Assembly: GCA_027490995.1 (NCBI GenBank)
Contig: JAIXWY010000011.1
Coordinates: forward strand, 1,364,001-1,428,000
Source of the DNA: Opitutaceae bacterium
Lineage (GTDB): Bacteria > Verrucomicrobiota > Verrucomicrobiia > Opitutales > Opitutaceae
DNA length: 64,000 bases
Reading direction: 5' to 3'
This document shows, in pieces, positions 8,694 to 16,267 of the stretch. Position 1 is the first letter of the stretch, and each line of letters starts with the position of its first letter. The translations under genes and the position numbers were made by a program. The notes beneath the pieces were generated by a model. The model saw only the letters and a program-made list of their open reading frames with translations. It searched no databases and was not told where the DNA came from.

Positions 8694-9863
8694 TCAGTTG
8701 ATCACCAGTTCCGCCTGCAACGCACCCGAACGCTTCAGGGTCTGGAAGATGGCCATCATCTCACGCGTGGAAACGCCGAGCGCGTTCAACGCGGCGGCGA
8801 GACGCTCGATCGAGGGAGCATCCTCGACGACGGTGAATCCGCCTTTGACTTCATCGACCGCAGTCTGGGTGTTGGTGACCGCTTGAGTCTGACCCGAGTT
8901 GTTGAAGGCGTTCGGCTGCGAAATGCCGGTGGTCGAGGCAATGGTGATGGTCAGCGACCCAAGACTGATCGCCACGCGGGAGAGACGGACGGTGGAGGTC
9001 GCGACAATCGTGCCGGTCCGCTCGTTGATCACGATGCGCGCCAGCGTGTCGGGCTGGACTTCCACCTGACCAAGATCCGCGAGGAAAGAGACCTCTTGTC
9101 CACGGAAAGTCTCCGGTACCCGCACATCAATGCTCGCCGCGTCGCGAGCCTGAGCCACGCCGGGATACACCCGGTTGATCGCCAGCGCCATCCGCGCCGC
9201 CGACGTGAAGTCAGGATTGTGCAACTGCAGCGCGAGCATGCCCTCATGAACAAACCGGGCCGGGATTTCCCGCTCGATGATCGCACCACTGCTAATGACG
9301 CCGACCGTGGGGTGATTCTTCTGCACCGTCGCACCGCCCGCGCCACCCGCGCCACCGAGGAATCCACCCACCGCAATCGGGCCCTGCCCCACAGCGTAGA
9401 CGCGACCATCGGCGCCCAGCAGAGGCGTCTGCAGGAGAACGCCACCCTGCAGGGTCTTGGCATCGCTCATCGAGGCGACAGTGATGTCGATCCGGGAACC
9501 GGTACGAAGGAAAGGGCCGACGTCTGCTGTGACCATGACCGCCGCGACATTCTTCGCCTTGATTTGCGTCGGATCGACGGTGATGCCGAAACGCTGGAGC
9601 GTGTTTGCCACCGAACGCAGCGTGGCCTGCGCATTGGAGTCGCCGTCACCGGCCAGACCCACGACCAGACCGTAGCCCACCAACTGGTTCTCACGCCCGC
9701 CACCGACGAGGGCAAGGTCCTTGACCCTTGAGGCCAGCAAGGCCGGAGCGAACGAAAGCACCGCGAGGCCCGCACAGAGCGCGCGCCGGAAAAGGGAAGC
9801 GAAGAAACCGTAGGACATGGCGGGAACGAGGAGACGGAGAGGTGTCGTAGACCGATCGGACAT
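8694..9863 (-). CDS. flgI: flagellar P-ring protein FlgI
   Basis: 389 residues. FlgI builds the ring around the rod in the peptidoglycan layer. The mature N-terminus 'SRVKDLALVGGGRENQLVGY' followed by 'GLVVGLAGDGDS' is characteristic, preceded by a signal peptide ending near 'APALLA'. The ATG lies 3 bases after the flgH stop, suggesting coupled translation; a second ATG at 9818 would shorten the signal peptide. The presence of FlgI with FlgH and FlgA implies a didermic envelope with P and L rings. Confidence 0.96.
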   Translation of the reverse strand: MSDRSTTPLRLLVPAMSYGFFASLFRRALCAGLAVLSFAPALLASRVKDLALVGGGRENQLVGYGLVVGLAGDGDSNAQATLRSVANTLQRFGITVDPTQIKAKNVAAVMVTADVGPFLRTGSRIDITVASMSDAKTLQGGVLLQTPLLGADGRVYAVGQGPIAVGGFLGGAGGAGGATVQKNHPTVGVISSGAIIEREIPARFVHEGMLALQLHNPDFTSAARMALAINRVYPGVAQARDAASIDVRVPETFRGQEVSFLADLGQVEVQPDTLARIVINERTGTIVATSTVRLSRVAISLGSLTITIASTTGISQPNAFNNSGQTQAVTNTQTAVDEVKGGFTVVEDAPSIERLAAALNALGVSTREMMAIFQTLKRSGALQAELVIN

Positions 9864-9866
9864 GCA

Positions 9867-10508
9867 CTAGTAGGGACGCAGGGTCTCGTAGAGACGCGCC
9901 AACCATCCCTTGCGTTGGGCATCCGTCAGACTTCCTTCCGAGATGAACTCCACCCGAGCGTCCGCGATGTTGCTCGAGATAACCGTGTTGGACGGACTCA
10001 CGTCATCGGTGCGCACGATACCGTGCAGAACGACATGCTGGGTCTCGCCGGCCGACACCACCCGGCGTACGCCCTCGATGACGAGATTGCCGTTCGGCAG
10101 CACGGCCGTGACCAGTACGGCGGCGCGCGCAGAGAGAGTCTGGCTATTGTTCACCTGCCCCCCGCCATCGAAATCATTGCCGCCACCAAAACGTGCCGCC
10201 GGCAACGTGCCTTTGTGCGTACCCAGACGACTGATTGAAGGCGGAAAAAGGAACTGCTCCACACCCGCTTCGACATTCGCGGATGAACTCGTCGATTTCT
10301 TCTGCGACGACTGCGCCGCTGCGGTCTCAAGCACCACGACGGTCAGGATATCCCCCACCCGAGCCGCCTTGCGGTCGGCAAACATCGGTCGCTCCGAATT
10401 GCCTGGCGCTGTCCAGAGCGACTCCGATCGAAGCTGGGAGGGAAAGAGCGCCCCCGCGGAAAGCGCGGCGGCAAGAAGAAGGGACTTCGGCGACATGTCG
10501 GTAAACAT
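9867..10508 (-). CDS. flgH: flagellar L-ring protein FlgH, without a lipobox cysteine
   Basis: 213 residues. Family features include 'SLWTAPGN', 'MFADRKAARVGDILTVVVLE' and 'NGNLVIEGVRRV'. FlgH forms the outer-membrane ring and is normally a lipoprotein anchored through an N-terminal Cys. Here the N-terminal segment (MSPKSLLLAAALSAGALFPS) is hydrophobic, but the protein contains no Cys at all, so it should be cut as an ordinary secreted protein. The start overlaps the flgA stop (TGATG). Confidence 0.94.
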   Translation of the reverse strand: MFTDMSPKSLLLAAALSAGALFPSQLRSESLWTAPGNSERPMFADRKAARVGDILTVVVLETAAAQSSQKKSTSSSANVEAGVEQFLFPPSISRLGTHKGTLPAARFGGGNDFDGGGQVNNSQTLSARAAVLVTAVLPNGNLVIEGVRRVVSAGETQHVVLHGIVRTDDVSPSNTVISSNIADARVEFISEGSLTDAQRKGWLARLYETLRPY

Positions 10509-11269
10509 CAGAAACGCACCTCGGCGCGGTTCGGAGCGACCACCAGGGCCGCAAACTCCCGCTTGGAGTCCAGATTGCGCACGCGCACCGTCTCCCCGCG
10601 TCCGCCGTCCTGCATCGCTTGCGCCTTGAGGGTGATTTGAAGGGGACCATCCACTGCGGCGACTTCGATGACATCTCCCTTCCTCACCAGCGCCCGCCGC
10701 GCGACGTCGCGCCAGCTGAGCAGGCGGCCCGCCGGCACCGAACGTTGGAACATCCAGTCACCCGGCTGCAGGATCGACGTGGAAAGCGCCTCGCGGTCGC
10801 GCAGGGAATCGATGCGGCGCAAGTCACAGGCCGCAGGATCAAGGGCCGCTCCCCGCTCGATCGGAGTCCGCGCTACCCACGCTTCGCGCCACAGTTGGGC
10901 CCGGAGCGCGAGCGTCTGCTCGTCCGTGCGGCCCTCCGGGTCGCTTATCAGCACTCGCACCAAGATCGCACTGCTGAGCGCCGAGGGATACTCGACCACT
11001 CGAATCGACCAGCGCTCGGGGGTGGCCACCGCCGCAGCCTCGCCGCCGAGTGACCACGGGCGCACGGGTTCTAGCACGAGGTCACCTTCCGCGTTAAAGT
11101 GTGCCGCGAGATCTCGCGCGAGGTTCTCGAGCAGCACGCCCCGCAGCGTGCGCGACTCTTCCGCCGGCGCGGCGGTCAAGAACGCGCCGATGAGCACACC
11201 GGCGGCGAACAGGGCGCGCCGGACGACGCCGTGACTCGCGCCGCGAAAGGAGGAAAGCAGGGAATTCAT
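10508..11269 (-). CDS. flgA: flagellar basal body P-ring formation protein FlgA
   Basis: 253 residues. FlgA is the periplasmic chaperone for P-ring assembly. The C-terminal SAF-like region is recognisable: 'SVPAGRLLSWRDV', 'ALVRKGDVIEVAAVDGPLQI' and 'GRGETVRVRNLDSKREFAA'. An N-terminal signal peptide ends near 'AAPAEE'. The N-terminal half is less conserved, as usual. The stop overlaps the start of flgH by one base, so the two are probably translated together. Confidence 0.92.
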   Translation of the reverse strand: MNSLLSSFRGASHGVVRRALFAAGVLIGAFLTAAPAEESRTLRGVLLENLARDLAAHFNAEGDLVLEPVRPWSLGGEAAAVATPERWSIRVVEYPSALSSAILVRVLISDPEGRTDEQTLALRAQLWREAWVARTPIERGAALDPAACDLRRIDSLRDREALSTSILQPGDWMFQRSVPAGRLLSWRDVARRALVRKGDVIEVAAVDGPLQITLKAQAMQDGGRGETVRVRNLDSKREFAALVVAPNRAEVRF

Positions 11270-11291
11270 GCGATTCGAGGGAGGCGCGGAG

Positions 11292-12074
11292 TCAGCGCTT
11301 CATTTGCGCAACGCTCTGCAGCATCTCGTCCGAGGTCTGGATCGACTTGCTGTTCACTTCGTAGGCGCGCTGCGCAACGATGAGGTTTACCATCTCCTCA
11401 ACGATGTTCACGTTGGAGGTCTCAATGTACCCCTGCAGAATATTGCCGAAGCCCTGCTCACCCGGTTGACCGGCCTCGGGCGCGCCGCTCGCCGGCGTCT
11501 CTTCGTAGAGGTTGCCACCGAGGCTGCGCAAACCGGAGGGGTTCGCAAACCGGGTCAACGTGAGACGAAAGGTTTGGTTTCCAGATGCGCTCTGCACGGT
11601 GACTTCACCGTTGTCTGCAATGTTCACCGATGTCGCACCCGGCGGGATCGGCTGGAAACCGGAGAGGATCGGCATGCCATCGTTGGTGGTGACCTGTCCA
11701 CTCGGAGAGAGTTTCAGCGAACCGTCGCGGGTGTAGCCGATGGTGCCATCGGGCCGCTGCACCTCGAGGAATCCCTCGCCCTGGATCGCGATGTCGAGCT
11801 TCTCGCCGGTGGCATTGACCTGCCCCTGCGTGAAGACCTTCGCCGTCGCGGCCACGCGCGAACCATTGCCCACCTCGATGCCAGTCGGCACCACGTTGCC
11901 GCCACCGCTGTCGGAGCCCGCGCCGCGTGGACGCTGGTAGAGCAAATCCTGAAATTCGATCTTGCTGCGCTTGAACCCCGGCGTGTTCACGTTCGCGAGG
12001 TTGTTCGCGATGGTGTTCAGGTTCAGCTGCTGGGCCTCCATACCGGTCGCTGCGCTGTAGAGGGAGAGGTTCAT
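11292..12074 (-). CDS. flgG: flagellar distal rod protein FlgG
   Basis: 260 residues, the normal FlgG length. N-terminal 'MNLSLYSAATGMEAQQLNLN' and 'TIANNLANVNTPGFKRSKIE', with C-terminal 'NIVEEMVNLIVAQRAYEVNS', are diagnostic of the rod/hook family and most like FlgG. It builds the distal rod that crosses the P and L rings, and lies 24 bases after flgF and ahead of flgA and flgH. No SD sequence is visible in front of the ATG. Confidence 0.97.
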   Translation of the reverse strand: MNLSLYSAATGMEAQQLNLNTIANNLANVNTPGFKRSKIEFQDLLYQRPRGAGSDSGGGNVVPTGIEVGNGSRVAATAKVFTQGQVNATGEKLDIAIQGEGFLEVQRPDGTIGYTRDGSLKLSPSGQVTTNDGMPILSGFQPIPPGATSVNIADNGEVTVQSASGNQTFRLTLTRFANPSGLRSLGGNLYEETPASGAPEAGQPGEQGFGNILQGYIETSNVNIVEEMVNLIVAQRAYEVNSKSIQTSDEMLQSVAQMKR

Positions 12075-12098
12075 GTCGGGAAAGGTGAGTGGTGAGGG

Positions 12099-12845
12099 TT
12101 AGCCGAGCGTTTCGATGGTGCGCCCAAGTGCCTGATCGCGCGTCTGGATTAGCTTCTGGTTGGCCTCGTAGGCGCGGGCGATGTTCACGAGGTCCACCAT
12201 TTCGCGAAGCGGCGTGATGTTGCTGGACTCCAAGTAGCCCTGCAGCACCTCGGGCCGCTCGACCGGCTCCGGATCCGGTCCTTGATTGATGAAGGCACCG
12301 GCGGAGAGCGGCAGCAGCTGCCGGTTGTCCGCAAATTTCACGACGGCAATCCGGCCCACGGGGGCATCGTTCTGCAGAATGCGGCCGTCCGCATTGATCA
12401 CGATCCTTCCCCCGCCCGGCAAAAGCTGGATCGGGTCGCCACCTTCATTAAGCACCGTCGCATTGTCGCCCGTGATCAACGTGCGGTCCGCGCGGAGCCG
12501 AAACTCGCCTGCCCGGGTGTACGCCTTCCGCCCATCCTCGAGCTGAATCTCGAAGAATCCTTCGCCCTGCAGCGCGACATCAAGATCACGCCGTGTCGGT
12601 TGCGTCTCACCAAACTGAAAATTGATCCCATACCCAACCTTCGGAAACTGCATCGGCTCCCCGGTTCCGCGGTCCGCCCGCGCCTTAGGGTCCGTCATGA
12701 CCTCACCTTTGATCGCCGAACTGAAACTGACCGTACGCTTCTTGTAGCCGGAGACCTGACTCGAGGTGATGTTCTGCGTGACGGCATCCTGCCATCGCTC
12801 AAGCGCGGACAGGGAGGCGGCACTCTGGTACAGACCGACGTTCAT
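12099..12845 (-). CDS. flgF: flagellar proximal rod protein FlgF, first gene of its operon
   Basis: About 248 residues from the ATG at 12845 ('MNVGLYQSAASLSALERWQD'), which matches the usual FlgF N-terminus; a GTG three codons upstream is possible but adds nothing. C-terminal 'NITPLREMVDLVNIARAYEA' completes the rod-protein signature. It heads the operon flgF-flgG-flgA-flgH-flgI-flgJ-flgN-flgK-flgL-fliW-csrA. An SD-like AGGTGAG lies at 12850-12856, but the sigma54-type element just upstream would start transcription at about 12847, leaving the SD out of the message. Confidence 0.94.
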   Translation of the reverse strand: MNVGLYQSAASLSALERWQDAVTQNITSSQVSGYKKRTVSFSSAIKGEVMTDPKARADRGTGEPMQFPKVGYGINFQFGETQPTRRDLDVALQGEGFFEIQLEDGRKAYTRAGEFRLRADRTLITGDNATVLNEGGDPIQLLPGGGRIVINADGRILQNDAPVGRIAVVKFADNRQLLPLSAGAFINQGPDPEPVERPEVLQGYLESSNITPLREMVDLVNIARAYEANQKLIQTRDQALGRTIETLG

Positions 12846-12857
12846 GCCGCTCACCTA

Positions 12858-12873
12858 AGCAGCGAGAATGCCA
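12858..12873 (-). promoter_or_regulatory. predicted sigma54 (-24/-12) promoter of the flgF operon
   Basis: The minus strand reads TGGCATTCTCGCTGCT, with GG at 12872-12871 and GC at 12860-12859, the required 12-base offset. It differs from the consensus TGGCAC-N5-TTGC at only two positions. By convention +1 would fall near 12847, two bases before the flgF ATG. Two dyads of the GGCA-N5-TGCC type lie about 60 and 104 bp farther upstream. Confidence 0.65.
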
Positions 12874-12925
12874 AATTTGTAAGTATCTTTTTGTTAGTTA
12901 CTTAAGAAATCAATACCGACTCTGC

Positions 12926-12938
12926 GGCAGGAATTGCG
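12926..12938. promoter_or_regulatory. GGCA-N5-TGCG dyad upstream of flgF (proximal activator site candidate)
   Basis: GGCAGGAATTGCG, one base away from the GGCA-N5-TGCC dyad found at the other flagellar operon heads. Its centre is about 60 bp upstream of the -24 GG of the flgF promoter. It lies 44 bp (about four helical turns) from the perfect dyad at 12970-12982. It is inferred to bind the activator of the sigma54 promoter. Confidence 0.4.
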
Positions 12939-12969
12939 CAGGCTTTTGACAGACCTCGTCGCCGCTCAC

Positions 12970-12982
12970 GGCAGCTTTTGCC
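12970..12982. promoter_or_regulatory. perfect GGCA-N5-TGCC dyad upstream of flgF (distal activator site candidate)
   Basis: GGCAGCTTTTGCC, extendable to CGGCA/TGCCG. It is centred about 104 bp upstream of the -24 element, a typical enhancer distance for NtrC-type activators of sigma54. The same dyad occurs before flhF, flhB and flgB. Confidence 0.55.
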
Positions 12983-13012
12983 GCTGCGCGGGTGGTGTAG
13001 GAATCTGCCGGC

Positions 13013-13273
13013 TTAACCGCCAACAGGATAGAGGCATTCGACCTCGATCCGCTCGCCGCAGGCACAGGTCACGACGAGCCGCACCACCCTGTCGCCCTCA
13101 CGAATGCACTCGACCGACGCGCTGGCTCCGGTGTGGGCATGCGCTGGACGGAGGCCGCCGGTCGAGGCGACGGCCGTCCCCCCGGCGGGGGCCGACAGGA
13201 CCTCAAGCGGACGGACTACCGGACGAAGTGACGGGATCGCGGCAGAAGGACGATCAGCAAGGAAAGGTTTCAT
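13013..13273 (-). CDS. small hypothetical protein with a Cys-X-Cys motif, end of the flhF operon
   Basis: 86 residues overlapping the motB stop (ATGA), so translationally coupled to the stator genes. The N-terminal half is Pro/Ala-rich and probably disordered. The C-terminal half is a small beta-rich domain with four Cys ('SVECIREG', 'VTCACGERIEVECLYP') that could bind a metal or hold disulphides. Not recognised as a named flagellar protein. The position suggests a motility role. It is the last gene before the flgF control region. Confidence 0.7.
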   Translation of the reverse strand: MKPFLADRPSAAIPSLRPVVRPLEVLSAPAGGTAVASTGGLRPAHAHTGASASVECIREGDRVVRLVVTCACGERIEVECLYPVGG

Positions 13274-14130
13274 CGGGACGTAGGAGAAGCGTTACTCGCG
13301 CGAGGGAGCGCGCCGGAATCCGACCGAGGAGCGGCGGAGGCTGGAGCCTCCTGCGCCGGGGCTGGAGCCGCGCGCGGGAGCCCTCGGGCGCGCAACGGCG
13401 ACACGGAAAGACTAATGGTTACGCGCTGATTAGACTCCGATGCTGGCGGCTCCAAGGGCACCGGGCGCGTGTCGCCATAACCCGTGACTCGGCGGATCAG
13501 TTCGGGAGAGACGGCGTAGCGTGTCAAAGCGCGCCGGGTCGCATTCGCGCGGTCAGCCGACAACTCCCACGCGGTGTAATCGGCCCGGGGGAGTTCTAAG
13601 CCACTCCGCGTGTGCCCCTCGATGATGACCTGGAATCCGTTGCGATCGATCATCCAAGCGAGGCCTTCCATCACGAATGCGCCCCACTCAGTGAACTCGG
13701 TGGAGTTGTCGACGAACAAAGGCTTCCGGGAGCGATCGAAGAGTGTAACCCTCAGCCCGTCGCTCGTCACTTCGATGTCGATCGGGCGGTCGATGGCATT
13801 CGCGTCCATCTGGAACTGACGATAGAAATCCTGCGCCAACGAGCTCAAGAACTGAAGGTCGATCTCCCGGGAACTCCCCGCCCCGGCTGCATCCTGCGGA
13901 TCGGCGGCCCGACTGGAGGAAGACGACTTGCTCATCGACTGATCGCTGTCCCGGTTTAATACGCCCGATCCCTGTGACGTCGTCGAATTGAACGGCTGCT
14001 GGAAGTAACGCGAGGTCGCGATCAGCACCTCCTGATCCTGGGCGGAAATCCACAGCACCATGAACAACGCCATCATCGCTGTGACGAAGTCGGCGTAAGC
14101 CACCTTCCATGCTCCTCCTCCCTTGGCCAT
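13270..14130 (-). CDS. motB: flagellar motor stator protein MotB
   Basis: 286 residues. The N-terminal transmembrane helix 'YADFVTAMMALFMVLWI' contains the proton-binding Asp of the ion channel. It is followed by a plug-like region, a Ser-rich linker and a C-terminal OmpA-like peptidoglycan-binding domain ('VIIEGHTRSG', 'LSADRANATRRAL', 'VTGYGDTRPV'). MotB anchors the stator to the cell wall. The C-terminal tail of about 40 residues is rich in Ala and Pro. The gene follows motA by 18 bases and overlaps the small gene downstream. Confidence 0.96.
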   Translation of the reverse strand: MAKGGGAWKVAYADFVTAMMALFMVLWISAQDQEVLIATSRYFQQPFNSTTSQGSGVLNRDSDQSMSKSSSSSRAADPQDAAGAGSSREIDLQFLSSLAQDFYRQFQMDANAIDRPIDIEVTSDGLRVTLFDRSRKPLFVDNSTEFTEWGAFVMEGLAWMIDRNGFQVIIEGHTRSGLELPRADYTAWELSADRANATRRALTRYAVSPELIRRVTGYGDTRPVPLEPPASESNQRVTISLSVSPLRARGLPRAAPAPAQEAPASAAPRSDSGALPRASNASPTSR

Positions 14131-14148
14131 GATGCAGGGTGGGTGGTT

Positions 14149-15012
14149 TTAACGCCCGCTGGGCATCGCTTTGAGCGTCGCCTCGAGTTCGTCGCCGTTT
14201 GGCTGGACCGAGCTGTCGAGGGAGCGTCGCGCGATCTCAACGGCCGTCAGAGGGGCGAGACCCTTTGCAAAGCTGGAGATCGCGATCAGGATACAGCGCA
14301 GGTACTGTGAATCCGTCTGGTTCATCAGCTTGATGCGGTTCGCGACCGGGTTGACGAATCCGTAGGCCACGAAGATGCCGAGCAGCGTTCCAGTGAGCGC
14401 GGCCGCGACCTTCTCGCCCACGGCCTCCGGGCCCTCTGCGATGGCGCCCATGGTGTTAATGATGCCCAGCACGGCCGCCACAATACCGATGGCGGGCAGC
14501 GAGTCTCCGACCATCTGGAGCAGATGGACCGGGTGATCGCTTTCTTCATTCTTGGCGTTTAGCTCCGCTGACATCAGGGCCTCGAGCTGGTCGGGTTTGA
14601 TCTTACCGTCGATCACAGGCTTCATCCCATTCAGCAAAAACTCTGTTCTCTCCTTGTGCGCCAGGAACGCAGGATACTTCTGGAAAATCGTGCTCTGCTT
14701 CGGATTCATGACGTGCTCCTCGAGCGCGATGAGCCCATTACGACGCCCGACCATGAAGATTTCGTAGAGCATCTTCAGCAGGTCCACGTAGTCCGCTCGT
14801 GACAGCCCCTTCCCGAAGGAGGCCAGCTGCACCTTGTGCACGATCTCCTTCATGATATGCGCCGGGCTCGCAATGACCAGCACCCCGAGCGCCACCCCGA
14901 GAATCACGACGAACTCGGAGACGTGCAGCAGCACCATGGGATTGCCCCCGGCGATCATGAACCCGCCGAGGGTGGAACCGATGACGATGAGAGCTCCGAT
15001 AAGGACGAACAT
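14149..15012 (-). CDS. motA: flagellar motor stator protein MotA
   Basis: About 287 residues from the ATG at 15012, where the protein starts like other MotA sequences ('MFVLIGALIVIGSTLGGFMI'); a GTG at 15048 would add 12 polar residues. Four transmembrane segments are present. The cytoplasmic loop contains 'RRNGLIALEEH', and the third and fourth helices include 'DSLPAIGIVAAVLGIINTMG' and 'GTLLGIFVAYGFVNPVANRI'. MotA and MotB form the ion-driven stator. The gene lies between fliA and motB. Confidence 0.96.
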   Translation of the reverse strand: MFVLIGALIVIGSTLGGFMIAGGNPMVLLHVSEFVVILGVALGVLVIASPAHIMKEIVHKVQLASFGKGLSRADYVDLLKMLYEIFMVGRRNGLIALEEHVMNPKQSTIFQKYPAFLAHKERTEFLLNGMKPVIDGKIKPDQLEALMSAELNAKNEESDHPVHLLQMVGDSLPAIGIVAAVLGIINTMGAIAEGPEAVGEKVAAALTGTLLGIFVAYGFVNPVANRIKLMNQTDSQYLRCILIAISSFAKGLAPLTAVEIARRSLDSSVQPNGDELEATLKAMPSGR

Positions 15013-15121
15013 GGGCCTAGAACGGTCTAACGGCGCGTCCGTTGACACGCTTTAGCCTGCTGGTCCGCGGCGATCGAATTTACGACCGCCCGGAGTCCAC
15101 CCTGCGCGCGGACTCCGCGCT

Positions 15122-15913
15122 TCACTTTTCGCGGACGCGCTTGAGGTACGCGCGGAGGCCGATCACGGTCTGCGCGTGGATCTGGCAAATGCGCGACTCG
15201 GTGAGGTCAAAGACCTCAGCGATCTCCGCGAGCCGCATGTTCTGATGATAATACATCGCGAGGATCTTCTTCGGGATCTCGGGTAACTCGGCGATGCGTT
15301 GCGCGAGTAGCCCCATCAGCTCCTCTTTCTCCATACGATCTCGCACCGAGACGTCGCCTTCATCGGCGATCAATTCGTGAAGAGACGTGCCATCGCTGTC
15401 TTCGTTCTCGGTGGTCTGATCGATGGCTACGAAGCACACCGGACGCGCCTCCTCCATCCACTTCGCGTACTCCTTCGGCGTGAGATTCAAGTGCAGCCGC
15501 ACCTCCTCCTCGGTCGCCGCACGTCCCAGCTTCTGCTCGAGCTCGTTAATCGACTCCTTGAGCTTCTTCGCCTTGGCCCGCGCGCGACGCGGACACCAGT
15601 CGAGACGGCGAAGCTCGTCGAGGACCGCTCCGCGGATGCGCATGCTGGCGTAGCCCGCGAACGTGTGCCCCTGCTCCGGATCGTACTTCCGCACCGCGGC
15701 AATCAGGCCCGTCACTCCCACGCTGTAGAGATCGTCGACATCGACGTGGGCCGGCAGGTTGATCTTGATGCGATCGACTACGTTCCGCACGAGGGGAAGA
15801 TAGCGGACAATCAGCTCCTTTTCATCCACCTCGCCGCTCGAGGTCTGATAAGCCCGCCATGCATTGGCTGCGGCGGCGGGTTGCGAGAAGGCGACGGCGG
15901 CGTGGCTTTTCAT
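15122..15913 (-). CDS. fliA: RNA polymerase sigma factor FliA (sigma28, FliA/WhiG family)
   Basis: 263 residues. Sigma region 2 is clear: 'LIVRYLPLVRNVVDRIKINL', 'VDVDDLYSVGVTGLIAAVRK', and the melting region near 'FAGYASMRIRGAVLDELRRL'. Region 4 ends with the helix-turn-helix 'RLAEIAEVFDLTESRICQIH'. Sigma28 normally transcribes late flagellar genes including flagellin. No SD precedes the start. I found no good sigma28 promoter within the window, so its targets are probably elsewhere. Confidence 0.95.
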   Translation of the reverse strand: MKSHAAVAFSQPAAAANAWRAYQTSSGEVDEKELIVRYLPLVRNVVDRIKINLPAHVDVDDLYSVGVTGLIAAVRKYDPEQGHTFAGYASMRIRGAVLDELRRLDWCPRRARAKAKKLKESINELEQKLGRAATEEEVRLHLNLTPKEYAKWMEEARPVCFVAIDQTTENEDSDGTSLHELIADEGDVSVRDRMEKEELMGLLAQRIAELPEIPKKILAMYYHQNMRLAEIAEVFDLTESRICQIHAQTVIGLRAYLKRVREK

Positions 15914-15977
15914 AACGTAATCGGCAAGCGGTTATCTGGGGGCTGGGGTCGAAAAATCAGGGACGGCTCAAGGGCGC

Positions 15978-16265
15978 TCAGCGCACGCGGGTTGGAACCG
16001 ATGAAGAACCGGCAGGCCCCACGGGCACGGCTCGGGCGGCGGCCTGCGCTTCGTGGGCGGCGGCGGCATCGCGCCGGCGCTGCTCCATCGCGTCCGCGAA
16101 CGCGCGGATCACGACCGACCAAAACCACCGGAGCACCAGCGCGCCGACGAGACACGCCAGCGCTGCATCGCGCAGCACGAGGTCGGCACTGCGGCCCGCG
16201 GTGAATCCCGCCAGAGCCACCAGCGCAAAACCGAGAAAACCACCGGCCAAAAAGGCAAACTTCAT
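15978..16265 (-). CDS. small membrane protein in the place usually occupied by flhG
   Basis: 95 residues, ATG 2 bases after the flhF stop. Two transmembrane helices (about residues 2-22 and 32-52) are followed by a basic, Ala-rich cytoplasmic tail ('FADAMEQRRRDAAAAHEAQA'). It has no P-loop and is not FlhG. In many bacteria flhF is followed by the MinD-like flhG and then fliA; here this protein fills that gap. Function unknown; coupling to flhF suggests a role at the flagellated pole or in the motor. Confidence 0.7.
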   Translation of the reverse strand: MKFAFLAGGFLGFALVALAGFTAGRSADLVLRDAALACLVGALVLRWFWSVVIRAFADAMEQRRRDAAAAHEAQAAARAVPVGPAGSSSVPTRVR

Positions 16266-16267
16266 GG

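Noticed and set aside
12850..12856. AGGTGAG as the Shine-Dalgarno sequence deciding the flgF start
   Set aside because: It is well placed for the ATG, but the -24/-12 element would start transcription downstream of it. It is kept as an alternative if another promoter in the AT-rich stretch at 12875-12915 is used.
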